From Caballeronia sp. dw_276 (GTDB lineage: Bacteria > Pseudomonadota > Gammaproteobacteria > Burkholderiales > Burkholderiaceae), in the NCBI RefSeq assembly GCF_018449635.1, contig NZ_JAAVUV010000012.1, forward strand, positions 62,001 through 126,000: a stretch of 64,000 bases of DNA. The letters run 5' to 3'. Shown piece after piece: positions 7,743 through 16,433 of the stretch (position 1 is the stretch's first letter; each line of letters begins with the position of its first letter). Under the pieces are notes generated by a model that saw only the letters and a program-made list of their open reading frames with translations, was not told the origin of the DNA and made no database searches. The translations under genes were made by a program, and so were the position numbers.

Positions 7743-9272
7743 TTATTCGATGTTGAAATCGTCGTCGCTGGCCTTCAGGACTTTCACGATCACACCGCTG
7801 GTGAAACCGCGCGTGGCGAGGAAACGAGCCTGTTTGGCTCGGTCGGCGGGGGTGATTGGCAACTCGCCGTATTTTTTGCTCCAGACGTCGCGGGCGCGTG
7901 CGAGCTCCGTGTCCTTCAGCGCGGCGTTTGCGTCGTGGATCAGCGTTTCGTCGATGCCATTGCGCTTCAACTCATTCACGATCCGGCTGGTGCCTAGCTT
8001 GGCGCCACGTCGGTGAACCACGCTGTCGACGAAACGCTCGTTCGATAACCAGCCTTCGCGTTCGAGGGCATCGAGTAGTGTTTCGAGCGAATCGGTTTCC
8101 GTGAGGTGCGGCGTGAGTTTGCGCGACAGCTCCGCACGGCTGTGCTCGCGGCGGGATAGATAGCCAAGCGCCCGGCCTCGTAGGGAGAGTTGCGGGCGCT
8201 TGCTTTTGGATTCGCTCGCTGTCGGGGGTTTGCCCCGGCCCGTTGTTCCGCGGGAGTAGACGGATTCGTTTTCTGTGCTTTGGTTTTGCGCGGTTGGTGT
8301 GTTGCTGGTTGCAGGAACGCATTGTTCGAACGGCTCGTAGGGATCGGCTGGCTCGAACTCTCCCGCAATGGCTGCAGAATTGGAACCTGTAGCAGCGGTT
8401 TTTGCGGACGCTGCTTGCGTTTGAACAATCGCTTGCTCAAGCAGGGCGCGCGCGAGCTTCAATCGATCGCTTAAGTCTGCCGCGTTTGCGTCTGTTTGCT
8501 GCTTGGCCAGACCCGGGGAGCCGGTGGCCAATTTGTCCTCGGTCGGCTTCTTGGCGAACGCGCTTCTGCGACCCGTTGCGCGTTCGGTCGATCGTTCGAA
8601 AACGTCTTCGCCGTCTGCCGGTTTTGCAGCCGCCTTTCCCCCGAACGAGGATTTGCGTCCGCTTGAACTGCCGCGTCCGAATTTCTTATCGCTGGAGCGT
8701 TCGTAGACGTCGTCCGGCTCAGCAGTCGATGCCTTGGCAGAAGACCGCCCTAATCCTCCGCCGCCGAAAGAACTGCGTTTCTTCGGAAATGCGCGGTCGC
8801 TCGACCGTTCGTAGACTGGCTCGGCTTCCTCAGGCAAGGCGTTTTTATCGACATCAGCGCTCGCCGCGATGGCCTCCGCTTTCGACGTTCCGGTCGAAAG
8901 GCTCGAACCACTTCCGCTTTTGCCGAAGCTGCTTTTCCTGCCAAAACTACTGCCGCTGCCTTTGCTGCTCGAAAAGCTGCTGCCTTTGAATCCGCTGCTG
9001 GTTTTATCGCCGGCAGCGCCACTACTCTTGCTAAAGCTATTCCCAAACGAACGACGCGCCGGCGCAGATCCCTCCGCACCAGCGCGTTCGCTTGATGCTG
9101 CACGGTATCGATCGCTGCTTCGTTCGTAGCGATCGACTACCTCCTCAGCGCCGGCGCCTTCGGCGTCATCGCTTGAAGAATTCGAACCGTCCGGATCGTC
9201 CTTCGCGTCTTGCTCCGAGTCACGACTTGCGTCGCGACCGGCTTTTGATCCGAACCGGTTCTTGCGCAGCAT
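7743..9272 (-). CDS. recX: RecX with very long low-complexity N-terminal extension
   Basis: RecX caps and modulates RecA filaments. Only the last ~147 of 509 residues (from RGRALGYLSRREHSRAELSRKL, residue ~365) form the RecX domain, which is the size of a whole normal RecX. Residues 1-360 are a Ser/Gly/Lys-rich, low-complexity region with acidic patches, FG/SF dipeptides (SSFGRKSSFGKSG) and four copies of a YERSSDR-like motif at residues 49, 154, 190 and 225 (the last FERSTER), each preceded by acidic residues. The frame is open throughout, and the ATG at 9272 has AAAGAAG just upstream and sits 19 bases after recA, so the long form is probably made. A shorter internally started RecX cannot be excluded. 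SOS control via recA read-through is likely. Confidence 0.85.
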   Translation of the reverse strand: MLRKNRFGSKAGRDASRDSEQDAKDDPDGSNSSSDDAEGAGAEEVVDRYERSSDRYRAASSERAGAEGSAPARRSFGNSFSKSSGAAGDKTSSGFKGSSFSSSKGSGSSFGRKSSFGKSGSGSSLSTGTSKAEAIAASADVDKNALPEEAEPVYERSSDRAFPKKRSSFGGGGLGRSSAKASTAEPDDVYERSSDKKFGRGSSSGRKSSFGGKAAAKPADGEDVFERSTERATGRRSAFAKKPTEDKLATGSPGLAKQQTDANAADLSDRLKLARALLEQAIVQTQAASAKTAATGSNSAAIAGEFEPADPYEPFEQCVPATSNTPTAQNQSTENESVYSRGTTGRGKPPTASESKSKRPQLSLRGRALGYLSRREHSRAELSRKLTPHLTETDSLETLLDALEREGWLSNERFVDSVVHRRGAKLGTSRIVNELKRNGIDETLIHDANAALKDTELARARDVWSKKYGELPITPADRAKQARFLATRGFTSGVIVKVLKASDDDFNIE

Positions 9273-9291
9273 CTTCTTTACCGCCTACCAC

Positions 9292-10362
9292 TCATTCTTC
9301 GTCAGCCACTTCGGCAACGCCTGGCAATGACTCGGCCATTGCATTGACGCCCAGCGACTCGCGGATCTTGTTTTCGATCTCACGTGCCATTTCCGGATTC
9401 TCACGCAGGAATTCCCGTGCGTTGTCCTTGCCCTGACCAATCCGTTCGCCGTTGTAGCTGTACCAGGCGCCCGCTTTGTCCACCAGCTTGGCTTGCACGC
9501 CCAAGTCGATGATTTCGCCCTGACGCGAGATGCCTTCGCCGTAGAGAATGTCGAAAATGGCTTCGCGGAACGGCGGCGCAACCTTGTTCTTCACCACCTT
9601 CACGCGCGTTTCATTGCCGATCACTTCGTCGTTCTTCTTGATCGAACCGATACGGCGAATATCCAGACGCACCGAAGCGTAGAACTTCAGCGCATTACCA
9701 CCCGTGGTGGTTTCCGGATTGCCGAACATCACGCCAATCTTCATGCGGATCTGGTTGATGAAGATCACCAAGCAGTTCGTACGCTTGATCGTGCCGGTCA
9801 GCTTGCGCAGCGCCTGCGACATCAAACGTGCTTGCAAACCAGGCAACGAATCGCCCATTTCGCCTTCGATTTCCGCCTTCGGCACGAGCGCCGCGACGGA
9901 GTCGATCACGATCATGTCGATGGAACCCGAGCGCACCAGCGCATCCGCGATTTCCAGCGCCTGTTCGCCCGTATCCGGCTGCGAGATCAGCAAGTCCGAC
10001 GGATTCACGCCGAGCTTTTGCGCGTAACCAATGTCGAGCGCGTGTTCCGCGTCAATAAACGCTGCCGTGCCGCCCAGCTTTTGCATTTCAGCAATGACTT
10101 GCAGCGTCAGCGTGGTCTTGCCCGATGATTCCGGACCGTAGACTTCAACAACGCGTCCGCGCGGCAAGCCGCCAACGCCCAGTGCAATATCCAGTCCGAG
10201 CGAACCAGTAGACACCACCTGGATGTCTTCAATGACTTCGCCGGCGCCGAGTCGCATGATCGACCCCTTGCCGAATTGCTTTTCGATCTGCGACAGCGCG
10301 GCGGCCAGCGCCTTGCTCTTTTCCGCAGACATCCCGCCCGGGCCTTTCTTGCTATCTTCCAT
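9292..10362 (-). CDS. recA: recombinase RecA
   Basis: The 356-residue ATP-dependent strand-exchange protein and SOS co-protease. Walker A GPESSGKTTL lies near residue 75, the Walker B region IVIDSVAALVPKAE near 150, loop L1 EGEMGDSLPGLQARLMSQAL follows, and loop L2 with FGNPETTTGGNALKFY is near 210. Length and motifs are normal. AAAGGA precedes the ATG at 10362. A LexA box lies about 80 bases upstream. It is the first gene of a recA-recX unit. Confidence 0.98.
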   Translation of the reverse strand: MEDSKKGPGGMSAEKSKALAAALSQIEKQFGKGSIMRLGAGEVIEDIQVVSTGSLGLDIALGVGGLPRGRVVEVYGPESSGKTTLTLQVIAEMQKLGGTAAFIDAEHALDIGYAQKLGVNPSDLLISQPDTGEQALEIADALVRSGSIDMIVIDSVAALVPKAEIEGEMGDSLPGLQARLMSQALRKLTGTIKRTNCLVIFINQIRMKIGVMFGNPETTTGGNALKFYASVRLDIRRIGSIKKNDEVIGNETRVKVVKNKVAPPFREAIFDILYGEGISRQGEIIDLGVQAKLVDKAGAWYSYNGERIGQGKDNAREFLRENPEMAREIENKIRESLGVNAMAESLPGVAEVADEE

Positions 10363-10441
10363 GAATCGTCCTTTGCTATGATGAACGGCATCTGGCGCAT
10401 GCCCGCGGACTTTTGCTCCACTGGGTGCACTGCTTCAGACA

Positions 10442-10457
10442 CTGTATAAAAAAACAG
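10442..10457 (-). promoter_or_regulatory. LexA (SOS) box of recA
   Basis: The 16-base sequence CTGTATAAAAAAACAG has the CTGT-N8-ACAG form of proteobacterial LexA operators. It sits 80 bases before the recA start, where RNA polymerase would bind. It also lies 130 bases before the divergent response-regulator gene. Confidence 0.88.
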
Positions 10458-10586
10458 GTGTTTTTGCAAGTGGGATCGGCGCGCGTAGTTTCAACGCCAC
10501 GCCGTCCATGCAAGCGCACCACAACACCTGGAGACCGCCGCGCCGGGCGAATTGCGGTGCCGGCAATGCCTTTTGCGCACACTACG

Positions 10587-11330
10587 ATGCGAATACTCAT
10601 TGCCGAAGACGACAGCATACTCGCGGACGGTCTGGTTCGATCACTCCGCCAATCGGGGTATGCAGTGGATCACGTCAAGCACGGCGTGGAAGCGGACACT
10701 GCACTTTCACTACAAACTTTCGACCTCCTGATCCTCGATCTGGGCCTGCCGATGATGTCCGGGCTCGAAGTCCTGCGGCGTCTGCGTGCCCGCAATTCGC
10801 AGATGCCCGTGCTGATCCTGACTGCCGCCGACAGCGTCGACGAACGCGTCAAGGGCCTCGACCTCGGCGCCGACGACTACATGGCCAAGCCGTTCGCGCT
10901 CAACGAACTCGAAGCCCGCGTGCGCGCCCTCACCCGCCGCGGCGCGGGAGGCGGCCCAACGGTTGTCAAACACGGCGCGCTCGCGTTCGACCAGGTCGGG
11001 CGCATTGCATTCATCAACGACCAGGTCATAGAGTTGTCGGCGCGCGAACTCGGCGTGCTCGAAGTCCTGCTGCAGCGGGTTGGTCGGCTGGTATCGAAGG
11101 AACAGCTCGTCAACCACCTTTGCGAATGGGGCGAGGAAGTCAGCAATAATGCGATCGAAGTCTATGTCCATCGGCTAAGAAAAAAAATCGAGCCCGGCGG
11201 GGCGCGGATCATAACCGTTCGCGGGTTAGGCTATAGCCTTGAAAAAGCCGTTGCACCCGTGGCCGCGTCCGTCGCGTCAGGACCTGCGGACGCTGGCTCA
11301 GCCGTGCCATCCAGCCCTCACTATAAGTAA
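10587..11330 (+). CDS. OmpR/PhoB-family response regulator
   Basis: A 247-residue two-component regulator. The receiver domain has the acidic pair EDD at the start (ILIAEDDSILADGL), the phospho-acceptor Asp in LLILDLGLPMMSG, Thr in LILTAADS and Lys in MAKPFALNE. The C-terminal half is a winged helix (SARELGVLEVLLQRVGRLVSKEQL and NAIEVYVHRLRKKIEPGGARI). It resembles the QseB/TctD branch. A Pro/Ala/Ser tail of ~20 residues follows the wing. The ATG at 10587 starts MRILIAED; upstream codons in the same frame are not protein-like. The sensor kinase starts 7 bases downstream, so the two are a pair. The signal is unknown. Confidence 0.92.
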   Translation: MRILIAEDDSILADGLVRSLRQSGYAVDHVKHGVEADTALSLQTFDLLILDLGLPMMSGLEVLRRLRARNSQMPVLILTAADSVDERVKGLDLGADDYMAKPFALNELEARVRALTRRGAGGGPTVVKHGALAFDQVGRIAFINDQVIELSARELGVLEVLLQRVGRLVSKEQLVNHLCEWGEEVSNNAIEVYVHRLRKKIEPGGARIITVRGLGYSLEKAVAPVAASVASGPADAGSAVPSSPHYK

Positions 11331-11337
11331 CCACGCC

Positions 11338-12924
11338 ATGGGCTCGCCCGCTACTTCCAAGCGTGCCGCCCAGGCGTTGCGCGAGTCGCCGCACCCGTCG
11401 CCGGATCTGCTCGATGCACCCATCGCAGACCCCGACGTGTCTCGTGACGCGCGTTACGCCAACCCGTTCGCGCCGCCCGATGAGCTCGAACCCGACGGCG
11501 AGCCGGCGCCGCGTTCGCTGTTCGGCGAGATTCTCGACTGGATGCTCGCGCCGTTGCTTTTGCTTTGGCCGATGAGCATCGCCGTCACGTATCTGGTCGC
11601 GAAGTCGATTGCCAACGGGCCGTTCGACCGCGCGCTTGAAACGGATGCCTACGTGCTCGCCCGGCAAATCCAGCCGGTAAACGGCGTAGCCGAATTGCGT
11701 TTGCCGAACGCCACGCGTGATTTCCTGAGGGCAGATAACGTCGATAGCGTCTTCTTCCAGATACTCGGCACACGAGGCGAACTGGTGGGCGGCGACGCCG
11801 ATATGCCCCTTCCCCACGACGACGACCGCCCGCAACCGGGCATTGTGGAATTTCGTGACGACGTGCTGCGTGGCAACGATATCCGCGTCGCCTATACAAC
11901 GGTCGAGCTGCCTTCATTGCCGCAACCGGTGCTCGTCCAGGTGGCCGAGACGCTCGATAAACGCAGCCAGTTGGCCAACGACATCATCAAGGGCGTGATC
12001 CTGCCGCAGTTCGTGATCTTGCCGCTGGCGATCGTGCTCGTGTGGTTCGGGCTTTCGCGCGGACTCGCGCCGCTGCACGCGCTGCAATCGAATATCCGGG
12101 CGCGTCGTCCGGACGATCTTTCACCGCTCGAAGCCAGCCGCGCGCCGCCGGAAATCGCGCCGCTGGTGGCATCGTTTAACGATTTGCTCAACCGGCTCGA
12201 GCAGAACATGGAGCTGCAAAAACGCTTCATAGCCGATGCCGCCCATCAGATGAAAACGCCGCTCGCCGGTTTGCGCACGCAAGCCGAACTGGCGCTTCGG
12301 CAGGACGTACCTGCCGAAGTGCAGCGCTCGCTGGAGCAGATCGCGACGAGTTCCGAACATGCGGCGCGACTCGTCACGCAACTGCTCGCGCTGGCTCGCG
12401 CTGAAAACCGGATGACCGGGCAGATCTTCTCGCGCGTCGAACTCACCGATCTTGCGCGGCTCGCCGTGCGCGACTGGGTGCAGGCGGCGTTGGCGAAGCG
12501 GATGGATATCGGATACGAAGAACCGCCGCATCCGGTCGAGGTCGAGGGCAACGTGGTGATGCTGCGCGAGATGCTGTCGAATCTTATCGATAACGCCATC
12601 CGCTATACCCCGCCCGGTGGGCGGATAACGGTCCGCGTGCGCACCGAGGATTCGGACACGCGCCGCGTTTTTCTCGAAGTCGAGGACACGGGATTGGGCA
12701 TCCCGGCGGCTGAAAGGACGCGTGTGATCGAGCGGTTTTATCGGATTCTTGGCCGCGAAGGCGAAGGCAGTGGATTGGGGTTGGCGATCGTACGGGAGAT
12801 CGTGACGATGCACCGCGGCACGCTCGACATAGAGGATCACCTGTACGGAGAAGCGCCCCGCCGAGCGGGAACGCTTGTCAGAGTTGGGTTACAGCGGGTT
12901 TATCCTGCCCGGGACAAACCCTGA
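11338..12924 (+). CDS. sensor histidine kinase, partner of upstream regulator
   Basis: A 528-residue membrane kinase. A disordered ~60-residue N-terminus precedes a transmembrane helix (APLLLLWPMSIAVTYLVAK), a periplasmic sensor domain of the 2CSK_N type (residues ~90-220), and a second helix (VILPQFVILPLAIVLVWFGLS). The H-box DAAHQMKTPLAGLRTQAELAL holds the phosphorylated His. The catalytic domain shows the N-box MLSNLIDNAIRYTPPGG, G1 EDTGLGIP and G2 GEGSGLGLAIVREI. TctE-like kinases of this kind sense tricarboxylates in some bacteria, but the ligand here is not shown. An earlier in-frame start would extend into the regulator gene and is unlikely. Confidence 0.9.
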   Translation: MGSPATSKRAAQALRESPHPSPDLLDAPIADPDVSRDARYANPFAPPDELEPDGEPAPRSLFGEILDWMLAPLLLLWPMSIAVTYLVAKSIANGPFDRALETDAYVLARQIQPVNGVAELRLPNATRDFLRADNVDSVFFQILGTRGELVGGDADMPLPHDDDRPQPGIVEFRDDVLRGNDIRVAYTTVELPSLPQPVLVQVAETLDKRSQLANDIIKGVILPQFVILPLAIVLVWFGLSRGLAPLHALQSNIRARRPDDLSPLEASRAPPEIAPLVASFNDLLNRLEQNMELQKRFIADAAHQMKTPLAGLRTQAELALRQDVPAEVQRSLEQIATSSEHAARLVTQLLALARAENRMTGQIFSRVELTDLARLAVRDWVQAALAKRMDIGYEEPPHPVEVEGNVVMLREMLSNLIDNAIRYTPPGGRITVRVRTEDSDTRRVFLEVEDTGLGIPAAERTRVIERFYRILGREGEGSGLGLAIVREIVTMHRGTLDIEDHLYGEAPRRAGTLVRVGLQRVYPARDKP

Positions 12925-13151
12925 GCGCGCGTTTCGGCTGAACATAAATAATCGTGGATTTCGGAGGTTTTAGCAGCGTAAACGCAGCAATAGACCATTA
13001 ATTAGGCGACGTTAAGACAACACGTCTACCCGCACTCAAAAAACCACACCCTCTGATCACGTCAGAACGCCGTAAGTTTTCACTCCAATAATCGGTGCAC
13101 GGTGCCGCCATCCGCGGGACCACATTAAAGATCAAGATCTGGAGACGATTC

Positions 13152-14810
13152 ATGGCGACGATCGAGGGGCGCATTTCCCACGCGCCGATGACCAGCGAAG
13201 AACGGCGCGTGATTTTCGCGTCATCGCTGGGCACGGTGTTCGAGTGGTATGACTTCTACTTGGCGGGCTCGCTCGCCATCTATATCAGCAAGACCTTCTT
13301 CTCCGGCGTCAACCCGACTGCCGCCTTCATCTTCACCTTGCTCGGCTTCGCGGCGGGCTTCGCCGTGCGTCCGTTCGGCGCGATCGTGTTCGGGCGTCTC
13401 GGCGATATGGTCGGCCGCAAATACACGTTCCTTGTGACCATCGTGATCATGGGTTTGTCGACGTTCGTGGTCGGCTTGCTGCCCGGATACGCATCGATAG
13501 GCATAGCGGCCCCCGTGTTGTTCATCGCGATGCGACTGCTGCAAGGGCTCGCGCTCGGCGGCGAATACGGCGGCGCCGCGACCTACGTTGCGGAACATGC
13601 GCCTTCCAACAAGCGCGGCGCGTGGACGGCGTGGATCCAGACCACGGCCACGCTTGGCCTATTCATCTCGCTGATCGTGATCCTCGTGGTACGCAGCGTG
13701 GTGGGCGAGGAAACGTTCGGCGCGTGGGCCTGGCGCATTCCGTTCCTTGTCTCGATACTGCTGCTCGCCGTATCCGTCTGGATTCGCCTGAAGCTGCACG
13801 AATCGCCGGTTTTCGAGCGCATCAAGGCCGAAGGCAAGACGTCGAAGGCGCCGCTGACCGAAGCGTTCGGTCAATGGAAAAACCTGAAGATCGTGTTGCT
13901 CGCGCTCTTCGGCCTGACGATGGGACAAGCCGTGGTGTGGTACACGGGCCAGTTCTACACGCTGTTTTTCCTGACGCAGACGCTGAAGGTCGATGGCACC
14001 AGCGCCAACATCATGGTGGCGGTGGCGTTGTTGATCGGCACGCCGTTCTTCCTGTTCTTCGGGTCGCTGTCCGACAAGATCGGCCGCAAGCCGATCATCA
14101 TGGCGGGCTGCCTGATTGCGGCGCTGACGTACTTCCCGCTCTTCCACGCGCTCGCTCACTACACGAACCCGACGCTCGAAGCCGCGACCATCAAGTCGCC
14201 GATCACCGTCATTGCCAACCCCGACGAGTGCTCGTTCCAGTTCAACCCGGTGGGTACATCGAAGTTCACGAGTTCCTGCGATATTGCCAAGAGCGCGTTG
14301 TCGAAGGCCGGTTTGAACTACGAGAACGTGGCCGCGCCGGCCGGGACGCTCGCGCAGATCAAGGTGGGCGACACGGTGGTGAACACGTATGACGGCAAGG
14401 CCGCCGATGCCAAGGTCCAGGGCGCTACGTTCGACAAGACGCTGGCCGGTACGCTGAAGTCGGCGGGTTATCCGGCGAAGGCCGATCCGGCGCTGATCAA
14501 CTGGCCGATGGCTATCGTGATCCTGACCATCATGATGATCTACGTGACGATGGTTTATGGTCCGATTGCCGCGATGCTCGTTGAGATGTTCCCGGCGAGG
14601 ATTCGGTACACGTCGATGTCGTTGCCGTATCACATTGGCAATGGCTGGTTCGGCGGGTTCTTGCCGGCTACTGCGTTTGCCATCGTGGCAGCGAAGGGGA
14701 ATATTTTCTCGGGGCTGTGGTATCCGATTGTGATCGCTGTGGCAGCGTTCGTGATCGGGATGCTGTTCGTGAAGGAGACCCGTGGGACGGCGGTTTATGA
14801 CTCGGATTGA
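13152..14810 (+). CDS. MHS-family MFS transporter with large inserted loop
   Basis: A 552-residue metabolite:H+ symporter-type permease with twelve hydrophobic segments. The family start is clear (GTVFEWYDFYLAGSLA), with the MFS signature FGRLGDMVGRKYTF after helix 2 and GSLSDKIGRKPIIM in the second half. Between helices 9 and 10 (about residues 345-450) lies a ~100-residue hydrophilic insert with two cysteines (DECSFQF and TSSCDIA), so the protein is longer than ordinary 430-residue members. GGAGA precedes the ATG at 13152. The substrate is not evident; relatives carry shikimate, alpha-ketoglutarate, proline or similar acids. It stands alone between the kinase gene and a tRNA. Confidence 0.88.
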   Translation: MATIEGRISHAPMTSEERRVIFASSLGTVFEWYDFYLAGSLAIYISKTFFSGVNPTAAFIFTLLGFAAGFAVRPFGAIVFGRLGDMVGRKYTFLVTIVIMGLSTFVVGLLPGYASIGIAAPVLFIAMRLLQGLALGGEYGGAATYVAEHAPSNKRGAWTAWIQTTATLGLFISLIVILVVRSVVGEETFGAWAWRIPFLVSILLLAVSVWIRLKLHESPVFERIKAEGKTSKAPLTEAFGQWKNLKIVLLALFGLTMGQAVVWYTGQFYTLFFLTQTLKVDGTSANIMVAVALLIGTPFFLFFGSLSDKIGRKPIIMAGCLIAALTYFPLFHALAHYTNPTLEAATIKSPITVIANPDECSFQFNPVGTSKFTSSCDIAKSALSKAGLNYENVAAPAGTLAQIKVGDTVVNTYDGKAADAKVQGATFDKTLAGTLKSAGYPAKADPALINWPMAIVILTIMMIYVTMVYGPIAAMLVEMFPARIRYTSMSLPYHIGNGWFGGFLPATAFAIVAAKGNIFSGLWYPIVIAVAAFVIGMLFVKETRGTAVYDSD

Positions 14811-14897
14811 TCGTCCGTGATCGTCTGAATTGTCGATAAGAATCGGCTTGGAAGGGGTTGACAGGTTTTGCAACCCTCTTCATAATCTCGATCTCTT

Positions 14898-14974
<77 letters not shown>

Positions 14975-14984
14975 AGTTGTAAAG

Positions 14985-15018
14985 AAAGCCGCTGCTTCGA
15001 AAGAAGTGGCGGCTTTTT
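14985..15018 (+). terminator. terminator after tRNA-Met
   Basis: The stem aaagccgctgcttc / gaagtggcggcttt (one G-U pair) with a GAAA-type loop, followed by TTTTTG, lies 10 bases after the tRNA. Confidence 0.85.
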
Positions 15019-15164
15019 GTTTGGTTGATCGCTAGACACGAACTGGGTATCGGCCCCGGCGGATACCAAATCTTCAGCGCCGAGGCATTGGTTCCTTATG
15101 CGTTCCGCTCCAGATTTCCGATCCGCTAACGCGTCGCCATCCCTCGATTGATTCAATAGCAAAG

Positions 15165-15182
15165 GGCTCGTTTCCGAGCCCC
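15165..15182 (-). terminator. terminator after mazF
   Basis: A compact hairpin gggctcg / cgagccc with a 4-base loop lies just beyond the toxin stop codon. On the minus strand it is followed by TTTG. Confidence 0.6.
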
Positions 15183-15188
15183 TGTCAC

Positions 15189-15527
15189 CTACAGACCAAT
15201 CAGCATTCGCACCGCATCTCTAACTGATTCCAGCTCCGCTTCTGTAACCTTGTGTCCGCGAAATTCCGCCTTTCTAGCCTCAATGTCTACCGACCGAATC
15301 TGGTCGGCCTGAGCGACGCAAGATTCGGGCAGAGTCGATAGCGGAATTTCGGTTTGCCACTCATGATTCGTCCTCGAGATCGTCACCCCGATAACCCCAT
15401 GGATCACGCCGTTCACGGCTTTCGGGCTAATCACAAGAAACGGCCGCTTGCCGCTCTGCTCGGTTCCCATAGTTGGAGCTAACTGCACCCACCACACCTG
15501 ACCTGCCTCTGGAATGCCATAGTCCAT
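15189..15527 (-). CDS. mazF: MazF/PemK-family mRNA interferase toxin
   Basis: A 112-residue toxin of the CcdB/PemK fold that cleaves mRNA when its antitoxin is lost. Recognisable features are the N-terminal GQVWWVQLAP (usual form GDIWWV), KRPFLVISP with the substrate-loop Arg-Pro, VIGVTISRTN, and CVAQADQIRSVDI with the conserved Gln-Ile-Arg segment. Length is typical. The start is 3 bases after the stop of the AbrB-like antitoxin, so they form one transcript. The pair lies just downstream of tRNA-Met, a common site for acquired modules. Confidence 0.88.
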   Translation of the reverse strand: MDYGIPEAGQVWWVQLAPTMGTEQSGKRPFLVISPKAVNGVIHGVIGVTISRTNHEWQTEIPLSTLPESCVAQADQIRSVDIEARKAEFRGHKVTEAELESVRDAVRMLIGL

Positions 15528-15530
15528 CTA

Positions 15531-15818
15531 TCACCACACATCATTGCGACTGGGATCATTCGGACCACCGGCCTCTGAACCCATTGGCTCGTCGTCCAGC
15601 AACGGATCGACCTGTCGCTCTCGCTTGCGCGCCGGACCTTCCTCAAGAAAGCGCGCCATCGAGAATTTCCTCACGCCCGCTGGTTTAATCATAAGAGCGC
15701 CATTCTCCGCGCTCACCTCTACGTCGGTGTTCTCCTGCAGGCGCAGAATGTCTGCGAGACCTGCGGGAATCCTGACAGCAAGGCTGTTGCCCCAACGCCT
15801 TACCTGTTGAAGTGGCAT
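15531..15818 (-). CDS. mazE: AbrB/MazE-family antitoxin
   Basis: A 95-residue antitoxin. The N-terminal swapped-hairpin DNA-binding domain is clear: MPLQQVRRWGNSLAVRIPAG then LRLQENTDVEVSAENGALMI. The acidic C-terminus (DPLLDDEPMGSEAGG) would wrap around MazF. I start it at the ATG at 15818 because AAGGAG lies 8 bases upstream; an earlier in-frame codon at 15848 has no such site. It should repress its own promoter together with MazF. A palindrome TGTATACA at 15918-15925 is a possible but unproven operator. Confidence 0.88.
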   Translation of the reverse strand: MPLQQVRRWGNSLAVRIPAGLADILRLQENTDVEVSAENGALMIKPAGVRKFSMARFLEEGPARKRERQVDPLLDDEPMGSEAGGPNDPSRNDVW

Positions 15819-16433
15819 ACGTCGACTCCTTATCAGCGATTTCCGCAACCATTCATGCCAATTTCGGCGTCCAGTAGATGCTGCGTCGATTCAATGATAG
15901 CGCACTTTAATTGAACGTGTATACAGCGTATCTACTTGCGCAACTGAGAAAAGGGACGGATCTCATGAAAACCCGGAACTGGGTCACTATTGCCTTAAAG
16001 GGCGGACGACCAAACGTTGATTGAGGCGACGAGACAATCAACTTGTGAAGGGGATGCATAAGGGACGACTCAACCCGCACTCGCTGGCCGCGCGCAGCGA
16101 CATTGATTACCGCAGCTTCTGCAACGTTACGCCGCAGCCCTGACACAGAAAGGTTCTAAACCTGTGACTAGCTCGTTCACTTGAGTCAACGCGAAACTCA
16201 CTTCTGCGCGCGATACATCCTTGAGCCATTTTGGATTAACTCGTTACCAATGAGATCGATAAATTCGATTTGATCCGGGGTCGGCGTTGTTCCACTGTAG
16301 CTAGGTGCCGATACGCAAGGGCCTGAGCGCGAATGAGTGCACTGGACGACCAATATCGAAAACCTCTTCGATGCTGGAAACGCCGGTCGCGTTCTCTTGA
16401 AAACGGCTTATTTGCACCGCTGTGCAAGCCGCA
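15819..16433. other. gene-poor stretch in tRNA-Met islet
   Basis: These ~615 bases hold no convincing intact gene. The mazEF promoter should lie at the left end. Short frames on the minus strand (15907-16146 and 16236-16427) show no protein-like composition as read, but fragments of one decayed coding region are readable between 16127 and 16295. Composition is less GC-biased than the flanks. I see no transposase or inverted terminal repeats. Confidence 0.5.
16127..16295 (-). pseudogene. decayed fragment resembling the C-terminus of HsdR
   Basis: Two minus-strand reading frames join to give a recognisable protein end. One reads TPTPDQIEFIDLIGNELIQNG and then hits a stop; a different frame continues FALTQVNELVTGLEPF and ends RAAA-stop at 16127. 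HsdR, the motor/nuclease subunit of type I restriction enzymes, ends with a similar pattern (a QIEF-hydrophobic helix, a short PFTD-type linker, then a QV/DV-x-LV-x-x-L helix). The linker is missing and the frame is shifted. The match rests on memory of the family only. Confidence 0.33.

Noticed and set aside
13659..14873. 404-codon minus-strand frame opposite the MHS transporter
   Set aside because: It is His/Arg/Asp-rich text with no domain; the transporter frame has clear MFS signatures.
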